64,000 nt of DNA from Alteromonas indica. GTDB taxonomy: Bacteria; Pseudomonadota; Gammaproteobacteria; Enterobacterales; Alteromonadaceae. The notes under the pieces are model-generated. The model was not told the DNA's origin, did not search any database, and saw nothing but the letters and a program-made list of their open reading frames with translations. Where the stretch lies: NCBI GenBank assembly GCA_003056425.1, contig PYVY01000007.1, forward strand, positions 62,001-126,000, in the 5' to 3' direction. The position numbers and the translations under genes were made by a program. Below, one piece after another: positions 35,073-43,825 of this stretch. Within the stretch, counting starts at the first letter, position 1. Each line of letters starts with the position of its first letter.

Positions 35073-37466
35073 TTGCGTATATGGTGGGCACTGGCCCTTT
35101 TTTTGTATAGTGCAGTTACGTGGGCAGCCATACCGGCGGTAAAAGACTTTACCCAGGATATGGTATCACATGAGGGTTTTCTGCCATTTTACTATGATGA
35201 CAGTAGCGATAAGATTTATCTGCAAATCAGTCAGCTGAATCAGCCTCTGCTGTTTCAGACATCCTTGCCCTATGGAGTAGGTTCAAATGATATCGGCCTG
35301 GATCGCGGCCAATTAGGTGAAACCCGGTTGGTGCAGTTTGAGCGCCATGGCAATAAAATATTATTGAAACAACTTAACACCAAATATCGTGCGCAAACGG
35401 ATAGCCAGGCAGAAAAAAACAGTATTGATCAAGCCTTCGCAGATTCAGTTATTGCCGGCTTTACTGTGGTAGCGCGACAGGGTGATACGCTAATTGTTGA
35501 CTACACACCCTATTTGTTAAGCGACGTACATGGTGTATCACTACGTTTAAAACAACGGGAGCAGGGCAGTTTTCAAGCCGATGTCGCACGTAGCGCAGTC
35601 TACTTACCCCGCTCAAAAGCATTTGAAAAAAACACCGAACTTGAGGCATTGATAACCTTTGGCGGGAGTAATCCAGGTGACTTTCTGCAGGATGTTGCCC
35701 CCGACCCAACCAGTATTAGCGTGCATATGCATCATAGCTTTATAGCTTTGCCCGAAGCAGGCTACCAGCCACGTGAGTACCACCCTTATAGTGGTTTTTG
35801 GAAAGGGCGCTTTTTTGATTACGCCACCGCCATCGACGCCCCTCTTGAACAGCGTTTTATTACCCGCCATCGATTACAAAAGCAGGATATAGATGCCCGG
35901 GTAAGTAAGCCGGTAGAACCCATCATATATTATCTGGACCCGGGTATCCCGGAGCCGGTAATGAGTGCCCTTAAAGACGGTGCCAGCTGGTGGAACCAGG
36001 CGTTTGCTGCTATCGGTTACGAGCAGGCCTTTCAGGTTAAAGTGTTACCCGAAGATGCAGACCCTATGGATGTGCGCTATAACATTATTCAGTGGGTGCA
36101 TCGGGCTACCCGCGGCTGGTCGTATGGAAGCTCAGTCGTTGATCCGCGAACAGGCGAAATTATAAAAGGTCATGTTACGTTAGGCTCATTACGGGTCAGA
36201 CAGGATTATCTTATTGCACTGGGCCTGACCAGCCCCTTCGATAACGAGGCTAAAAACGATGACGTGACAAAAGCGCAGCGTGCCATGGCGCTCGACCGTA
36301 TCAGACAGTTATCGGCACATGAAGTGGGCCATACTTTGGGACTGGCGCACAACTTTGCGGCTAGCGAAGATGGCCGCGAGTCAGTCATGGATTATCCTCA
36401 TCCGATGCTCACGTTAAACAATGGCAAGATTTCGTTAGCAAACGCATATGATAAAGGAATGGGGAAATGGGATCTCCATGCTATCGCGTACGGCTACCAG
36501 GATTACGCGGACAAACCAGCTCGTGAAGCAGGTTTGCAGGCTCAGATTGAAGCTACCCGAAACGCCGGCCTGGGGTTTAAAACCGACTTTGACACCCGCT
36601 CTTCCTCCGGCCCGTCGGCCAATGGTCATATGTGGGAAAATGGCAGCGATCCGTTAAAAGCTTTCGATAATATTACGCGGATTCGCCAGCATGCGCTAAA
36701 TAATATGGGCCTGGATAGCCTACCTGCAAAGGCCAGTTTGTCGGCCCTGGAAGATGCTTTGGTACCGGTTTATCTGCTGCATCGGTATCAGCTAGAAGCG
36801 GTCGCTAAACAAGTGGGAGGGATGGTTTATGAATATGAGCGTAAAGGTGACTATCCTACTGTCAAAGGTCAACAAGCGGTAGCAGCGGGCATCCAAAAAC
36901 AGGCTATAAAGCAGTTGCTTCAGGCTACCTCTGCGGAATTTTTGCGCCTGCCGGATAATCTGGTTCAGCTTATCCCACCCACCGCCTATGGTGACGATGT
37001 CACCCGCGAGCAATTTAACGGGCGTATGGGCTTGGCTCTGGACCCGGTGTCGGCTGCTGCGTCAGCCGCCAATTTTGCTTTCTCGTTACTGTTAGATGCG
37101 GAGCGTTTAAACCGGTTGTCCTGGCAGGCGGCCGCCAAACGCGACTTACCCGGTATTAATGCGCTTACCACCCGCATTCTGGAGCAACACTGGTACAGTG
37201 AACCGAAAGCTGATTACGGCTTACATAAGCGTTTACGATTGGTTGCATTGAACGCGTTGTTTACTGCTGTCCAACAACCCGAACTTGCTCCGGAAGCACG
37301 TACTGAAATACAGGCAGCGTTGCACAAATTTACTCAATGGCTGGAGGAGGACAGCAAGTTGCTGGAAGCGCCCGTGTTACATAATCAGTTAATGGAGTAC
37401 TGGGAGACGGGCAACTGGCCAGGCTCGTTTACGGTCAAGCCGTTACCGCCGGGCTCGCCAATCTAG
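35073..37466 (+). CDS. Secreted zinc metalloprotease (DUF5117/DUF4953-type)
   Basis: The 797-residue protein has a signal peptide (MRIWWALALFLYSAVTWA, cleavage near 18). The N-terminal DUF5117-like region contains SHEGFLPFYYDDSSDKIYLQI. The metzincin-like zinc motif HEVGHTLGLAH lies at 416-426, followed by a SVMDYPHP turn that fits the Met-turn. A long C-terminal region ends with ETGNWPGSF. The start is TTG at 35073, supported by AGGAG 7 nt upstream. It should act in the periplasm or outside the cell on protein substrates. It is a monocistronic unit followed by a terminator hairpin at 37511. Confidence 0.9.
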   Translation: MRIWWALALFLYSAVTWAAIPAVKDFTQDMVSHEGFLPFYYDDSSDKIYLQISQLNQPLLFQTSLPYGVGSNDIGLDRGQLGETRLVQFERHGNKILLKQLNTKYRAQTDSQAEKNSIDQAFADSVIAGFTVVARQGDTLIVDYTPYLLSDVHGVSLRLKQREQGSFQADVARSAVYLPRSKAFEKNTELEALITFGGSNPGDFLQDVAPDPTSISVHMHHSFIALPEAGYQPREYHPYSGFWKGRFFDYATAIDAPLEQRFITRHRLQKQDIDARVSKPVEPIIYYLDPGIPEPVMSALKDGASWWNQAFAAIGYEQAFQVKVLPEDADPMDVRYNIIQWVHRATRGWSYGSSVVDPRTGEIIKGHVTLGSLRVRQDYLIALGLTSPFDNEAKNDDVTKAQRAMALDRIRQLSAHEVGHTLGLAHNFAASEDGRESVMDYPHPMLTLNNGKISLANAYDKGMGKWDLHAIAYGYQDYADKPAREAGLQAQIEATRNAGLGFKTDFDTRSSSGPSANGHMWENGSDPLKAFDNITRIRQHALNNMGLDSLPAKASLSALEDALVPVYLLHRYQLEAVAKQVGGMVYEYERKGDYPTVKGQQAVAAGIQKQAIKQLLQATSAEFLRLPDNLVQLIPPTAYGDDVTREQFNGRMGLALDPVSAAASAANFAFSLLLDAERLNRLSWQAAAKRDLPGINALTTRILEQHWYSEPKADYGLHKRLRLVALNALFTAVQQPELAPEARTEIQAALHKFTQWLEEDSKLLEAPVLHNQLMEYWETGNWPGSFTVKPLPPGSPI

Positions 37467-37510
37467 ACTGCCTTTGGCAAGGAACCAAATAACCGGGTAC
37501 CTAAACTAGC

Positions 37511-37534
37511 AAAAGGGCCAATACTGGCCCTTTT
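37511..37534. terminator. Bidirectional terminator between convergent genes
   Basis: A 10-bp stem, AAAAGGGCCA with TGGCCCTTTT, has an ATAC loop and A/T flanks on both sides. It serves the metalloprotease (plus) and the M14-family gene (minus). Confidence 0.8.
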
Positions 37535-37550
37535 GACAGTTAAAATCCCG

Positions 37551-38672
37551 TTAACTGATTTGCTGGTAGTGGGTAAACACTTTGTATAATTGGGTCCCAC
37601 TTAACACCGAAGCCGAAGGAAAGTGCAAGATAGGAATTAAATCGCACGGCGCGCGAAGGGTAAAGGTGGCTGTATCGTTGTCCAACTCATCAATATTCAA
37701 CACCCGCGCTAGCGGCTCGCCCTGTTTTACCGGCACGCCCGGGGCCGCGCAGTACTCCACCATTCCGCCAAAATCGGTATAAAGTGTTTTGTAATCACGC
37801 AAATGCACGGCCACCCGGCGCATCCGTTTGGGTTGATATGGACATTGTTCAATCACCCCGCGCTGGCCCAGATAAGCCAGAATGCTGTCGGCATCCTGCT
37901 CACCTTCGGTAAACTGCACTACTTCCTGGCTGCCCATCTCCAGAGTCATGGCTTCCACACCCAGGTCCACGGGTTGACCAAACCGTTCGCTTAATCTGTC
38001 CTGCAACGTCCACCAGGGGCAGAAGGTGGCCTCGTCCAGGGCGCCGGCAAATACATTTGGTATAAAAATACAATGTTCAATATTAAAGTGCTGCGCGGCG
38101 TCTCGGGCATATTCAGGAATATAAATGTGGCGGGTGGAAACCGGGCCGTTGTGTAAATCCAGCACAATATCAGCATCTGCCGCCATCGTTTGTAGTTTAA
38201 GATTGAGTTGCTGGGCTAACCCCAGGCCCCACGGACTGCTGAGCTTTTCGGCAATAGCCTGCTGCCAGAACGTGCGAAACTGCTGTTTTATTTCACTGAT
38301 GGGCAACCCATCATCCAGCGCGTCAGCAAACGCCAGTACCCGCCGCTCATCATAAAAGTATCCCCGATTCCAGTTGGTGCCATTGACCGGATCAAACCGG
38401 CCCAACGTATATTCGCCCGCTTTTATGTTTGTGCCTACCGGATTACAGTTAGGTACAAGAATAATTTCGCCCGCTACCTGTAGTGCTTTCAATTTATTAA
38501 TAAGGTGATAGATAACGACATTGCCCTGCACCTCGGCGCCATGAATGGAACTTTGGATATAAACTTTGGGGCCTGGCCGGTGGGCGGTTATTTGATAAAC
38601 CGGCACGTTCATATTTCTACCCGAAGCGTTCTGGGCCACTACCAAATGAGACTTTGATACCGTTACGGTCAT
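37551..38672 (-). CDS. Succinylglutamate desuccinylase/aspartoacylase-family zinc hydrolase
   Basis: The 373-residue protein has the M14-like AstE/AspA fold markers: SSIHGAEVQGN with zinc ligands His and Glu (about 42-52), VPNCNPVGTNI, FDPVNGTNWNRGY and DLHNG with the third zinc ligand His. It hydrolyses an N-acyl or amide bond; the exact substrate is unknown. A conserved C-terminal half with VEYCAAPGVPVKQGEPLARV is typical of the bacterial uncharacterised subgroup. It is 60 bp downstream of moeB on the same strand and may be co-transcribed. No signal peptide is seen. Confidence 0.88.
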   Translation of the reverse strand: MTVTVSKSHLVVAQNASGRNMNVPVYQITAHRPGPKVYIQSSIHGAEVQGNVVIYHLINKLKALQVAGEIILVPNCNPVGTNIKAGEYTLGRFDPVNGTNWNRGYFYDERRVLAFADALDDGLPISEIKQQFRTFWQQAIAEKLSSPWGLGLAQQLNLKLQTMAADADIVLDLHNGPVSTRHIYIPEYARDAAQHFNIEHCIFIPNVFAGALDEATFCPWWTLQDRLSERFGQPVDLGVEAMTLEMGSQEVVQFTEGEQDADSILAYLGQRGVIEQCPYQPKRMRRVAVHLRDYKTLYTDFGGMVEYCAAPGVPVKQGEPLARVLNIDELDNDTATFTLRAPCDLIPILHFPSASVLSGTQLYKVFTHYQQIS

Positions 38673-38732
38673 GAATAATTCCTTGGAATCTGAAAAAAAT
38701 TAGCGCAGCAGCGGCGACTGGAGCAGTCGGGG

Positions 38733-39485
38733 TTAGCCTGAACATACCGGGCATTGCGCTGATTTGGGCACCGCAAATCGTTGCCATTGGCCGGTAAGGC
38801 CATCAAATAGTGTCAATGTGCCAATCGGCGCCTGACCAAATTCAGCAATCAACTGCATTGCTGCTAATGCCTGCTGTAATCCGATAATCGCCACCACCGG
38901 GCCTAAAATGCCCGCTTCGGTGCAGCTTAGCTCAGGTTCATCGAATAACCGCGCCATACATCCATAACACGGGCTGCCTGATTGATAATCAGTCATAAAT
39001 AACTGACCTTCAAAACGGATGGCCGCACCGCTGATTAGCGGCGTGCTGGTAGCATGGCATGCGGCATTAATGGCCTGACGGCTGGCTTTATTATCAGTAC
39101 AATCAAGTACGACATCATGGTGCGCGGTAAGCAATGCCAATGCGTCGGGCTGCTGACGGGTACTAATAGTCTCTATATTGCAAGCAGGATTGTGTTGTTG
39201 CAGTGCCTGTTTTGCGGCTGTCACTTTTAACTGACCCGCATCGGCTTCGCGGTAGAGGATTTGGCGGGGGAGGTTGGTAACACTGACCACATCATCGTCA
39301 ACCAGGGTAAGCGAGCCGGCCCCGGCGGCGGCGAGACTTTGTGCAGCATTACAGCCCAGTCCACCCATTCCAATGAGTAAAATACGGCTATTTAGCAAGC
39401 GTTCCTGACCCTCAAGGTCGATTTGGGGAAGAACAATCTGGCGGTTATAGCGCATGGCTTGCGCAGTATTCAGGCGTTTAAGCAT
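38733..39485 (-). CDS. moeB: Molybdopterin-synthase adenylyltransferase MoeB
   Basis: The 250-residue E1-like enzyme adenylates the MoaD C-terminal glycine. It has RYNRQIVLPQ at the start, the nucleotide loop LLIGMGGLGC (about 36-45), DDDVVSVTNLPRQILY and VLDCTDNKASR. Zinc cysteines are CYGC and CPVC. The CTEAGILGP motif is typical of MoeB/ThiF. There is no rhodanese domain. It is divergent from moaBCDE across a 104 bp spacer, so both arms of cofactor synthesis share a control region. It is full length. Confidence 0.93.
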   Translation of the reverse strand: MLKRLNTAQAMRYNRQIVLPQIDLEGQERLLNSRILLIGMGGLGCNAAQSLAAAGAGSLTLVDDDVVSVTNLPRQILYREADAGQLKVTAAKQALQQHNPACNIETISTRQQPDALALLTAHHDVVLDCTDNKASRQAINAACHATSTPLISGAAIRFEGQLFMTDYQSGSPCYGCMARLFDEPELSCTEAGILGPVVAIIGLQQALAAMQLIAEFGQAPIGTLTLFDGLTGQWQRFAVPKSAQCPVCSG

Positions 39486-39589
39486 ACAGAAGGCACTAAT
39501 TTAGGCTTTTTGACGGTGGAGTTATAGCCACACTGGTTTAGTGTACGATAACATAACATTATTCATCTTCTTATGCCTGACGTAAAACC

Positions 39590-40099
39590 ATGCCGCAGTT
39601 AAAAACACCCCTAAGAATAGCGATACTTACTATCTCAGATACCCGTACGGTCGAGAACGACACTTCAGGTCAGTTCCTGGTAGATGCCCTACAGACGAGC
39701 GGCCATGTGCTGGCCGACCGCGCCCTGGTGCAAGACGATATTTACAAACAACGCGCGGTGGTCTCCCAGTGGATTGCGCGCGATGATATTCATGCCGTCA
39801 TCAGTACCGGTGGAACCGGTTTCACCGGCCGTGATTCAACACCAGAAGCACTTAGTGTATTATTTGATAAAACGGTAGACGGCTTTGGTGAGTTATTTCG
39901 CCAGCTGAGCTTTAATGAAATTGGTACGTCAACCATCCAGTCGCGGGCGATTGCCGGTTTTGCCAATCGCACAGTGATTTTTTGTTTGCCAGGTTCTACC
40001 GGTGCATGTCGTACAGGTTGGCAACAGATAATTGAAAGTCAGCTAGATTCAACTTACCGGCCGTGTAATTTTGTAGGCCATCTGACCGGAACCATGTAA
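39590..40099 (+). CDS. moaB: Molybdenum cofactor biosynthesis protein MoaB
   Basis: The 169-residue protein belongs to the MoaB/Mog MPT-binding family: ILTISDTRTVENDTSGQ, VISTGGTGFTGRDSTPEAL and FCLPGSTGACRTGW with the adenylation-site Ser. It probably adenylates molybdopterin before molybdenum insertion. It is the first gene of the run moaB-moaC-moaD-moaE. The stop overlaps the moaC start by one nucleotide (TAATG). moaA is not in this window. Confidence 0.93.
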   Translation: MPQLKTPLRIAILTISDTRTVENDTSGQFLVDALQTSGHVLADRALVQDDIYKQRAVVSQWIARDDIHAVISTGGTGFTGRDSTPEALSVLFDKTVDGFGELFRQLSFNEIGTSTIQSRAIAGFANRTVIFCLPGSTGACRTGWQQIIESQLDSTYRPCNFVGHLTGTM

Positions 40100-40581
40100 T
40101 GAGCCAGTTTAGTCACTTAAATCAACAGGGCGAAGCTAATATGGTCGATGTTTCGGCCAAGGATATTAGTGCTCGAGAGGCCACCGCCCATGGCTTTTTA
40201 TATGTCAGTGAAGCCGTCATTGAGGCAATTAGTGAATCGCGGATAGCCAAAGGCGATGTATTTGCCGTCGCCCGGGTGGCGGGTATTCAGGGGGCTAAAC
40301 GAACCAGCGACCTTATTCCGCTGTGTCACCCGCTGGCGTTGGCGAAAGTCGATATTCAGTTCACTGTAGAGCCAGCCAAGCGGCGTATTGAAGCACGATG
40401 TATGTGCAAGCTAAGTGGCCAGACAGGGGTAGAGATGGAAGCATTAACCGGCGTGAATATAGCATTGCTAACATTATTCGATATGTGCAAGGCCCTGGAT
40501 CCGGCAATGCGTATAGACGGGGTTTGCGTGCTCGACAAACAAGGTGGGAAAACGGGCCATTGGCAACGGGACAAAGCATGA
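40099..40581 (+). CDS. moaC: Cyclic pyranopterin monophosphate synthase MoaC
   Basis: The 160-residue protein has FSHLNQQGEANMVDVSAKDIS at the start, AGIQGAKRTSDLIPLCHPLAL with catalytic Lys and His residues, and GVEMEALTGVNIALLTLFDMCKA, all MoaC signatures. It converts the MoaA product to cyclic pyranopterin monophosphate. It overlaps moaB by 1 nt and moaD by 4 nt (ATGA), which signals tight translational coupling. Confidence 0.95.
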   Translation: MSQFSHLNQQGEANMVDVSAKDISAREATAHGFLYVSEAVIEAISESRIAKGDVFAVARVAGIQGAKRTSDLIPLCHPLALAKVDIQFTVEPAKRRIEARCMCKLSGQTGVEMEALTGVNIALLTLFDMCKALDPAMRIDGVCVLDKQGGKTGHWQRDKA

Positions 40582-40823
40582 TTACAGTAAAAACATTTGC
40601 TCAGGTTCGCGAATTGTCAGGTTGCGGACAGTTGCAGGTACCGTTTGAGGCTGGTCTGGATGTTGCTTCGCTAATTCTACGCTTGCAACAACAAAGCCCC
40701 GCCTGGCACGACGCCCTTGAGGGCACTGTTTTATGTGCGGTCAATCAAACCTTATGTGATAGTTCTGCATTATTAAACGAAAACGACGAAGTCGCCTTTT
40801 TTCCACCGGTAACGGGAGGATAA
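40578..40823 (+). CDS. moaD: Molybdopterin synthase small subunit MoaD
   Basis: The 81-residue ubiquitin-like sulfur carrier starts MITVKTFAQVRELSG and ends PPVTGG; the terminal Gly-Gly is adenylated by MoeB and thiocarboxylated. A longer in-frame reading from 40398 exists, but it would overlap moaC, and the ATG at 40578 overlapping the moaC stop gives the expected size. moaE starts immediately after the stop. Confidence 0.94.
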   Translation: MITVKTFAQVRELSGCGQLQVPFEAGLDVASLILRLQQQSPAWHDALEGTVLCAVNQTLCDSSALLNENDEVAFFPPVTGG

Positions 40824-41288
40824 ATGTTCGTTCAGGTAAGTGAGGCTGATTTTTCACAACAAACATTGTACGACCAGTTATTAGCGCAATGTGATAAGCC
40901 GGCCGGCGCTATCGTAACCTTTACCGGACTGGTGCGGGATTTTAACGCACAAGGCCCGATAGACGGGCTGGAACTGGAACATTATCCGGGCATGACGGAA
41001 AATGCGCTGTTACAGCTAGTGGAGCAAGCTGTCAGCCGGTTTTCATTGGCCAATGCGGCGGCGGTGCACCGTATAGGTCGGCTGGCCAATCATGACCAAA
41101 TCGTATGGGTCGGTTGCGCCGCGACGCACCGTCATCATGCCTTTGAAGGCGCTTGCTTTATCATGGATACGCTAAAGCAGGCAGTACCTTTGTGGAAAAA
41201 AGAGTATCAGCACGGCGCGGCACAGTGGGTGGAACCTAAAGCCAGCGATGATCAGGCAGCTATGGCCTGGCTTAAAAAAATACAATAA
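40824..41288 (+). CDS. moaE: Molybdopterin synthase catalytic subunit MoaE
   Basis: The 154-residue protein has AGAIVTFTGLVRDFN, the LELEHYPGMTE strand, HRIGRL and ATHRHHAFEGACFIMDTLK, and the catalytic-Lys region VPLWKKEYQHGAAQWVE. With MoaD it inserts two sulfurs into the pterin. It begins right after moaD. The modA gene follows 19 bp later, which joins cofactor synthesis to molybdate uptake. Confidence 0.95.
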   Translation: MFVQVSEADFSQQTLYDQLLAQCDKPAGAIVTFTGLVRDFNAQGPIDGLELEHYPGMTENALLQLVEQAVSRFSLANAAAVHRIGRLANHDQIVWVGCAATHRHHAFEGACFIMDTLKQAVPLWKKEYQHGAAQWVEPKASDDQAAMAWLKKIQ

Positions 41289-41307
41289 TAAAAGCAGGGA
41301 CATTTTT

Positions 41308-42117
41308 ATGCGAAGGGATGGGTGGAACATACCAGGTAGAAGGCTGGCCGGGTATTTTATAACAATAGGCATGTTGCTGGTGGGGCAATTGCTGAATAAC
41401 ACGGCGTGGGCGGCGCAACCTCTGCACATTGCAGTGGCGGCGAACTTTGCTACGCCTGCGCGCCAGATAGCCCAGGATTTTGAGCGTCAGTTTTCTATCC
41501 CAGCGGTGGTTACTGTGGCGTCCAGCGGAACATTGTTTGTCCAAATTACGCATGGTGCGCCATTTGACGTATTTATGTCTGCAGACGCCCGGCGCCCGGA
41601 GCGACTGGTTGACGAACACCACGCCGACCGGGATACACTACATGTGTATGCTCAAGGCCGACTGGCTTACCTTAATGCAGACATCGTTGCACCAGATATG
41701 AATGATTTGGTTAACACCGTCATTGCTGGCAAGCGTAAACTGGCTATTGCTAACCCGGCGCTGGCGCCCTATGGGTTGGCAGCGCGCCAGGTACTTACCC
41801 GGCTGCATAAATGGCCACGCGCTGAACGTCATCTTGTGCTAGGCAAAAATATTCTGCAAACCTATCAGTATTACCGTTCGGGTAATGTAGAGCATGCTCT
41901 GGTGGCTGCCTCGTTGGTAAAGCCCGGCCAGCCACATGCGGCCTTAGTACCGGCGCATTTACACCAACCTATTTTACAAAAAGTAGTGGTGCCGGCGTCG
42001 GCTCCACAGCCAGAACAAGCGCAACTGTTTGTCAATTATCTCATGTCTGCCCAAGTACAACAGCAGCTTAGTCAATGGGGATACGATTCATATATCTTAG
42101 ATAAGGAATCTCCTTGA
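41308..42117 (+). CDS. modA: Molybdate ABC transporter substrate-binding protein ModA
   Basis: The protein is about 269 residues from the ATG at 41308, chosen because AGGGA lies about 7 nt upstream; an in-frame start at 41248 would sit inside moaE. The signal peptide ends near TAWAAQ. The mature start PLHIAVAANFATPARQIA, then TVASSGTLFVQITHGAPFDVF and an ANPALAPYGLAA segment fit ModA oxyanion binding. It captures molybdate in the periplasm for ModBC. The modB start overlaps its stop. Confidence 0.93.
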   Translation: MRRDGWNIPGRRLAGYFITIGMLLVGQLLNNTAWAAQPLHIAVAANFATPARQIAQDFERQFSIPAVVTVASSGTLFVQITHGAPFDVFMSADARRPERLVDEHHADRDTLHVYAQGRLAYLNADIVAPDMNDLVNTVIAGKRKLAIANPALAPYGLAARQVLTRLHKWPRAERHLVLGKNILQTYQYYRSGNVEHALVAASLVKPGQPHAALVPAHLHQPILQKVVVPASAPQPEQAQLFVNYLMSAQVQQQLSQWGYDSYILDKESP

Positions 42118-42794
42118 ATATTGATATGGGGCCAATCTGGCTGACATTAAAACTGGCCACCATTACCAGTATCATTTTGTTACTGCTAGCCACTCCGCTA
42201 GCCTGGGCGCTATCCCGCTGGCAGCACAAAATGAAGCATTTTGTGCTATCCGTGATTGCTTTACCGTTAGTATTACCCCCTACGGTGCTGGGTTTCTATT
42301 TGTTAGTGGCATTTGCCCCGGATGCGCTTATTGGCAGTGTATGGCAGGGGATTACCGGCCAGCAGCTGGCATTTTCATTCAGCGGATTGGTGTTAGGTTC
42401 GCTGTTGTACTCGTTACCCTTTGCAGTACAACCGCTTTATACCGGCTTTACCCAGCTGGACTATCGATATCTGGATGTAGCAAAAACTATGGGGATGTCG
42501 CGCTATTCGCGTTTTAAGCGCATAGTTATCCCCCTATGTCAGTCCTATTTTGTAATCGCCTTCGGCCTGAGTTTTGCCCATACCATAGGGGAATTTGGCG
42601 TGGTATTGATGATTGGCGGAAACATTCCTGGTCAAACGCAGGTGGTGTCTATTGCGTTGTATGACCATGTGGAGGCGGGCAACTATGCCGACGCTCACGT
42701 ATTAGCGATTGGCTTGTTGATGTTTTCTTTTGTGTTACTTAGTGCGTTATATCGCTTTAATCGAAGCGGGGGGCGCTCGTGGAATTTTCAGTAA
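42114..42794 (+). CDS. modB: Molybdate ABC transporter permease ModB
   Basis: The 226-residue membrane protein has five or so spans and the permease EAA-type loop: LDVAKTMGMSRYSRFKRIVIPL. It also has ALPLVLPPTVLGFYLLV and IGEFGVVLMIGGNIPGQTQ, typical of ModB/CysT permeases. The start is TTG at 42114, overlapping the modA stop by 4 nt, with AAGGA 6 nt upstream. An ATG four codons later is the alternative. It overlaps modC by 16 nt. Confidence 0.94.
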   Translation: MNIDMGPIWLTLKLATITSIILLLLATPLAWALSRWQHKMKHFVLSVIALPLVLPPTVLGFYLLVAFAPDALIGSVWQGITGQQLAFSFSGLVLGSLLYSLPFAVQPLYTGFTQLDYRYLDVAKTMGMSRYSRFKRIVIPLCQSYFVIAFGLSFAHTIGEFGVVLMIGGNIPGQTQVVSIALYDHVEAGNYADAHVLAIGLLMFSFVLLSALYRFNRSGGRSWNFQ

Positions 42795-43825
42795 GCTATA
42801 GGGCGAGTAACAGCTTTGCTCTGAACATCACAGTAAGTAACCCCAGTCAGGATATGATGATTGGGTTAACGGGCCCCTCCGGCGCCGGGAAAAGTACGCT
42901 GCTACGTTGCCTTGCCCGGTTACAGCACGACGCCTCCGTGCAAGGTCAATGGCAACATTACACCTTTCGCCAGGGGCGGGTTGGGCTGGTGTTTCAGGAC
43001 TCGTTATTATTTCCCCACCTGTCGGTGGGACAAAACCTGCTACTGGCCGTAGACTATGCCCGCTCCCAGGCGCATTGGTTTGATGAGGTTGTGTTAGGTT
43101 GCCAGTGTTCGCATTTATTATCGCGTATGCCCCACAGCTTATCGGGTGGTGAGGCTCAACGCGTAGCCCTGGCGCGGGCCATTTTAAATTCTCCCGATAT
43201 TCTGCTTCTGGATGAACCGGTAAGTGCCCTTGATAACCAGACTAAACATGCCATTTTAGGGTATTTGCGTAGCCTGGCTGACAACGGCTTACCGGTGTTA
43301 ATCGTCAGTCACGATTTACAGGATTTGTCGGTTTATTGCACCAGCGTATTGTATCTGGAGGCGGGAAAGGTTGTGCATGAGGGCCCGGCGCATGCGGTTA
43401 TCAGACAAATTCATCAGCAGCAGATAAATAACAATATCGCGAATGGTGCCGCCACCCAATTTGGTATCATCAGTGGCCCCAAACAGAACCCTGACAATGA
43501 ACCAGTAGTGGCATTTTCCTGTGAGCAGCAAACCCTGTATGCTGATAAGCCGTTTGTACATAACGGTTTGGTCAGTCTCGCTGTACCGGCCAGCGCGGTG
43601 ACCATTGATCGACAGCTTACCGAGCCCACCAGTATGGGTAACCGGTTTATTTGTCAGTTAGCCGCGCTGGATGTGATAGTGCCAGGCGCATATCTGGCCA
43701 CATTACAGTGTAACGACACCGTGTTGTATGCCACGTTAAATGATATTGCCATAAAGCAACTACAGCTCAGCGTGGGCGACACTGTCGCAGCACGTTTCGC
43801 TGTAGAAGCCTTCAACCGGCTTTAA
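42779..43825 (+). CDS. modC: Molybdate ABC transporter ATPase ModC
   Basis: The 348-residue protein has Walker A GPSGAGKST (about 32-40), Q-loop VFQDSLLFPH, signature LSGGEAQRVALARAI, Walker B LLLDEPVSALD and the H-loop VSHD. A C-terminal TOBE (molybdate-binding) domain follows from about residue 270. It powers molybdate import with ModAB. The start is GTG at 42779. Its TAA shares a TTAA with the convergent hemN stop (4-nt overlap). Confidence 0.94.
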   Translation: MEFSVSYRASNSFALNITVSNPSQDMMIGLTGPSGAGKSTLLRCLARLQHDASVQGQWQHYTFRQGRVGLVFQDSLLFPHLSVGQNLLLAVDYARSQAHWFDEVVLGCQCSHLLSRMPHSLSGGEAQRVALARAILNSPDILLLDEPVSALDNQTKHAILGYLRSLADNGLPVLIVSHDLQDLSVYCTSVLYLEAGKVVHEGPAHAVIRQIHQQQINNNIANGAATQFGIISGPKQNPDNEPVVAFSCEQQTLYADKPFVHNGLVSLAVPASAVTIDRQLTEPTSMGNRFICQLAALDVIVPGAYLATLQCNDTVLYATLNDIAIKQLQLSVGDTVAARFAVEAFNRL

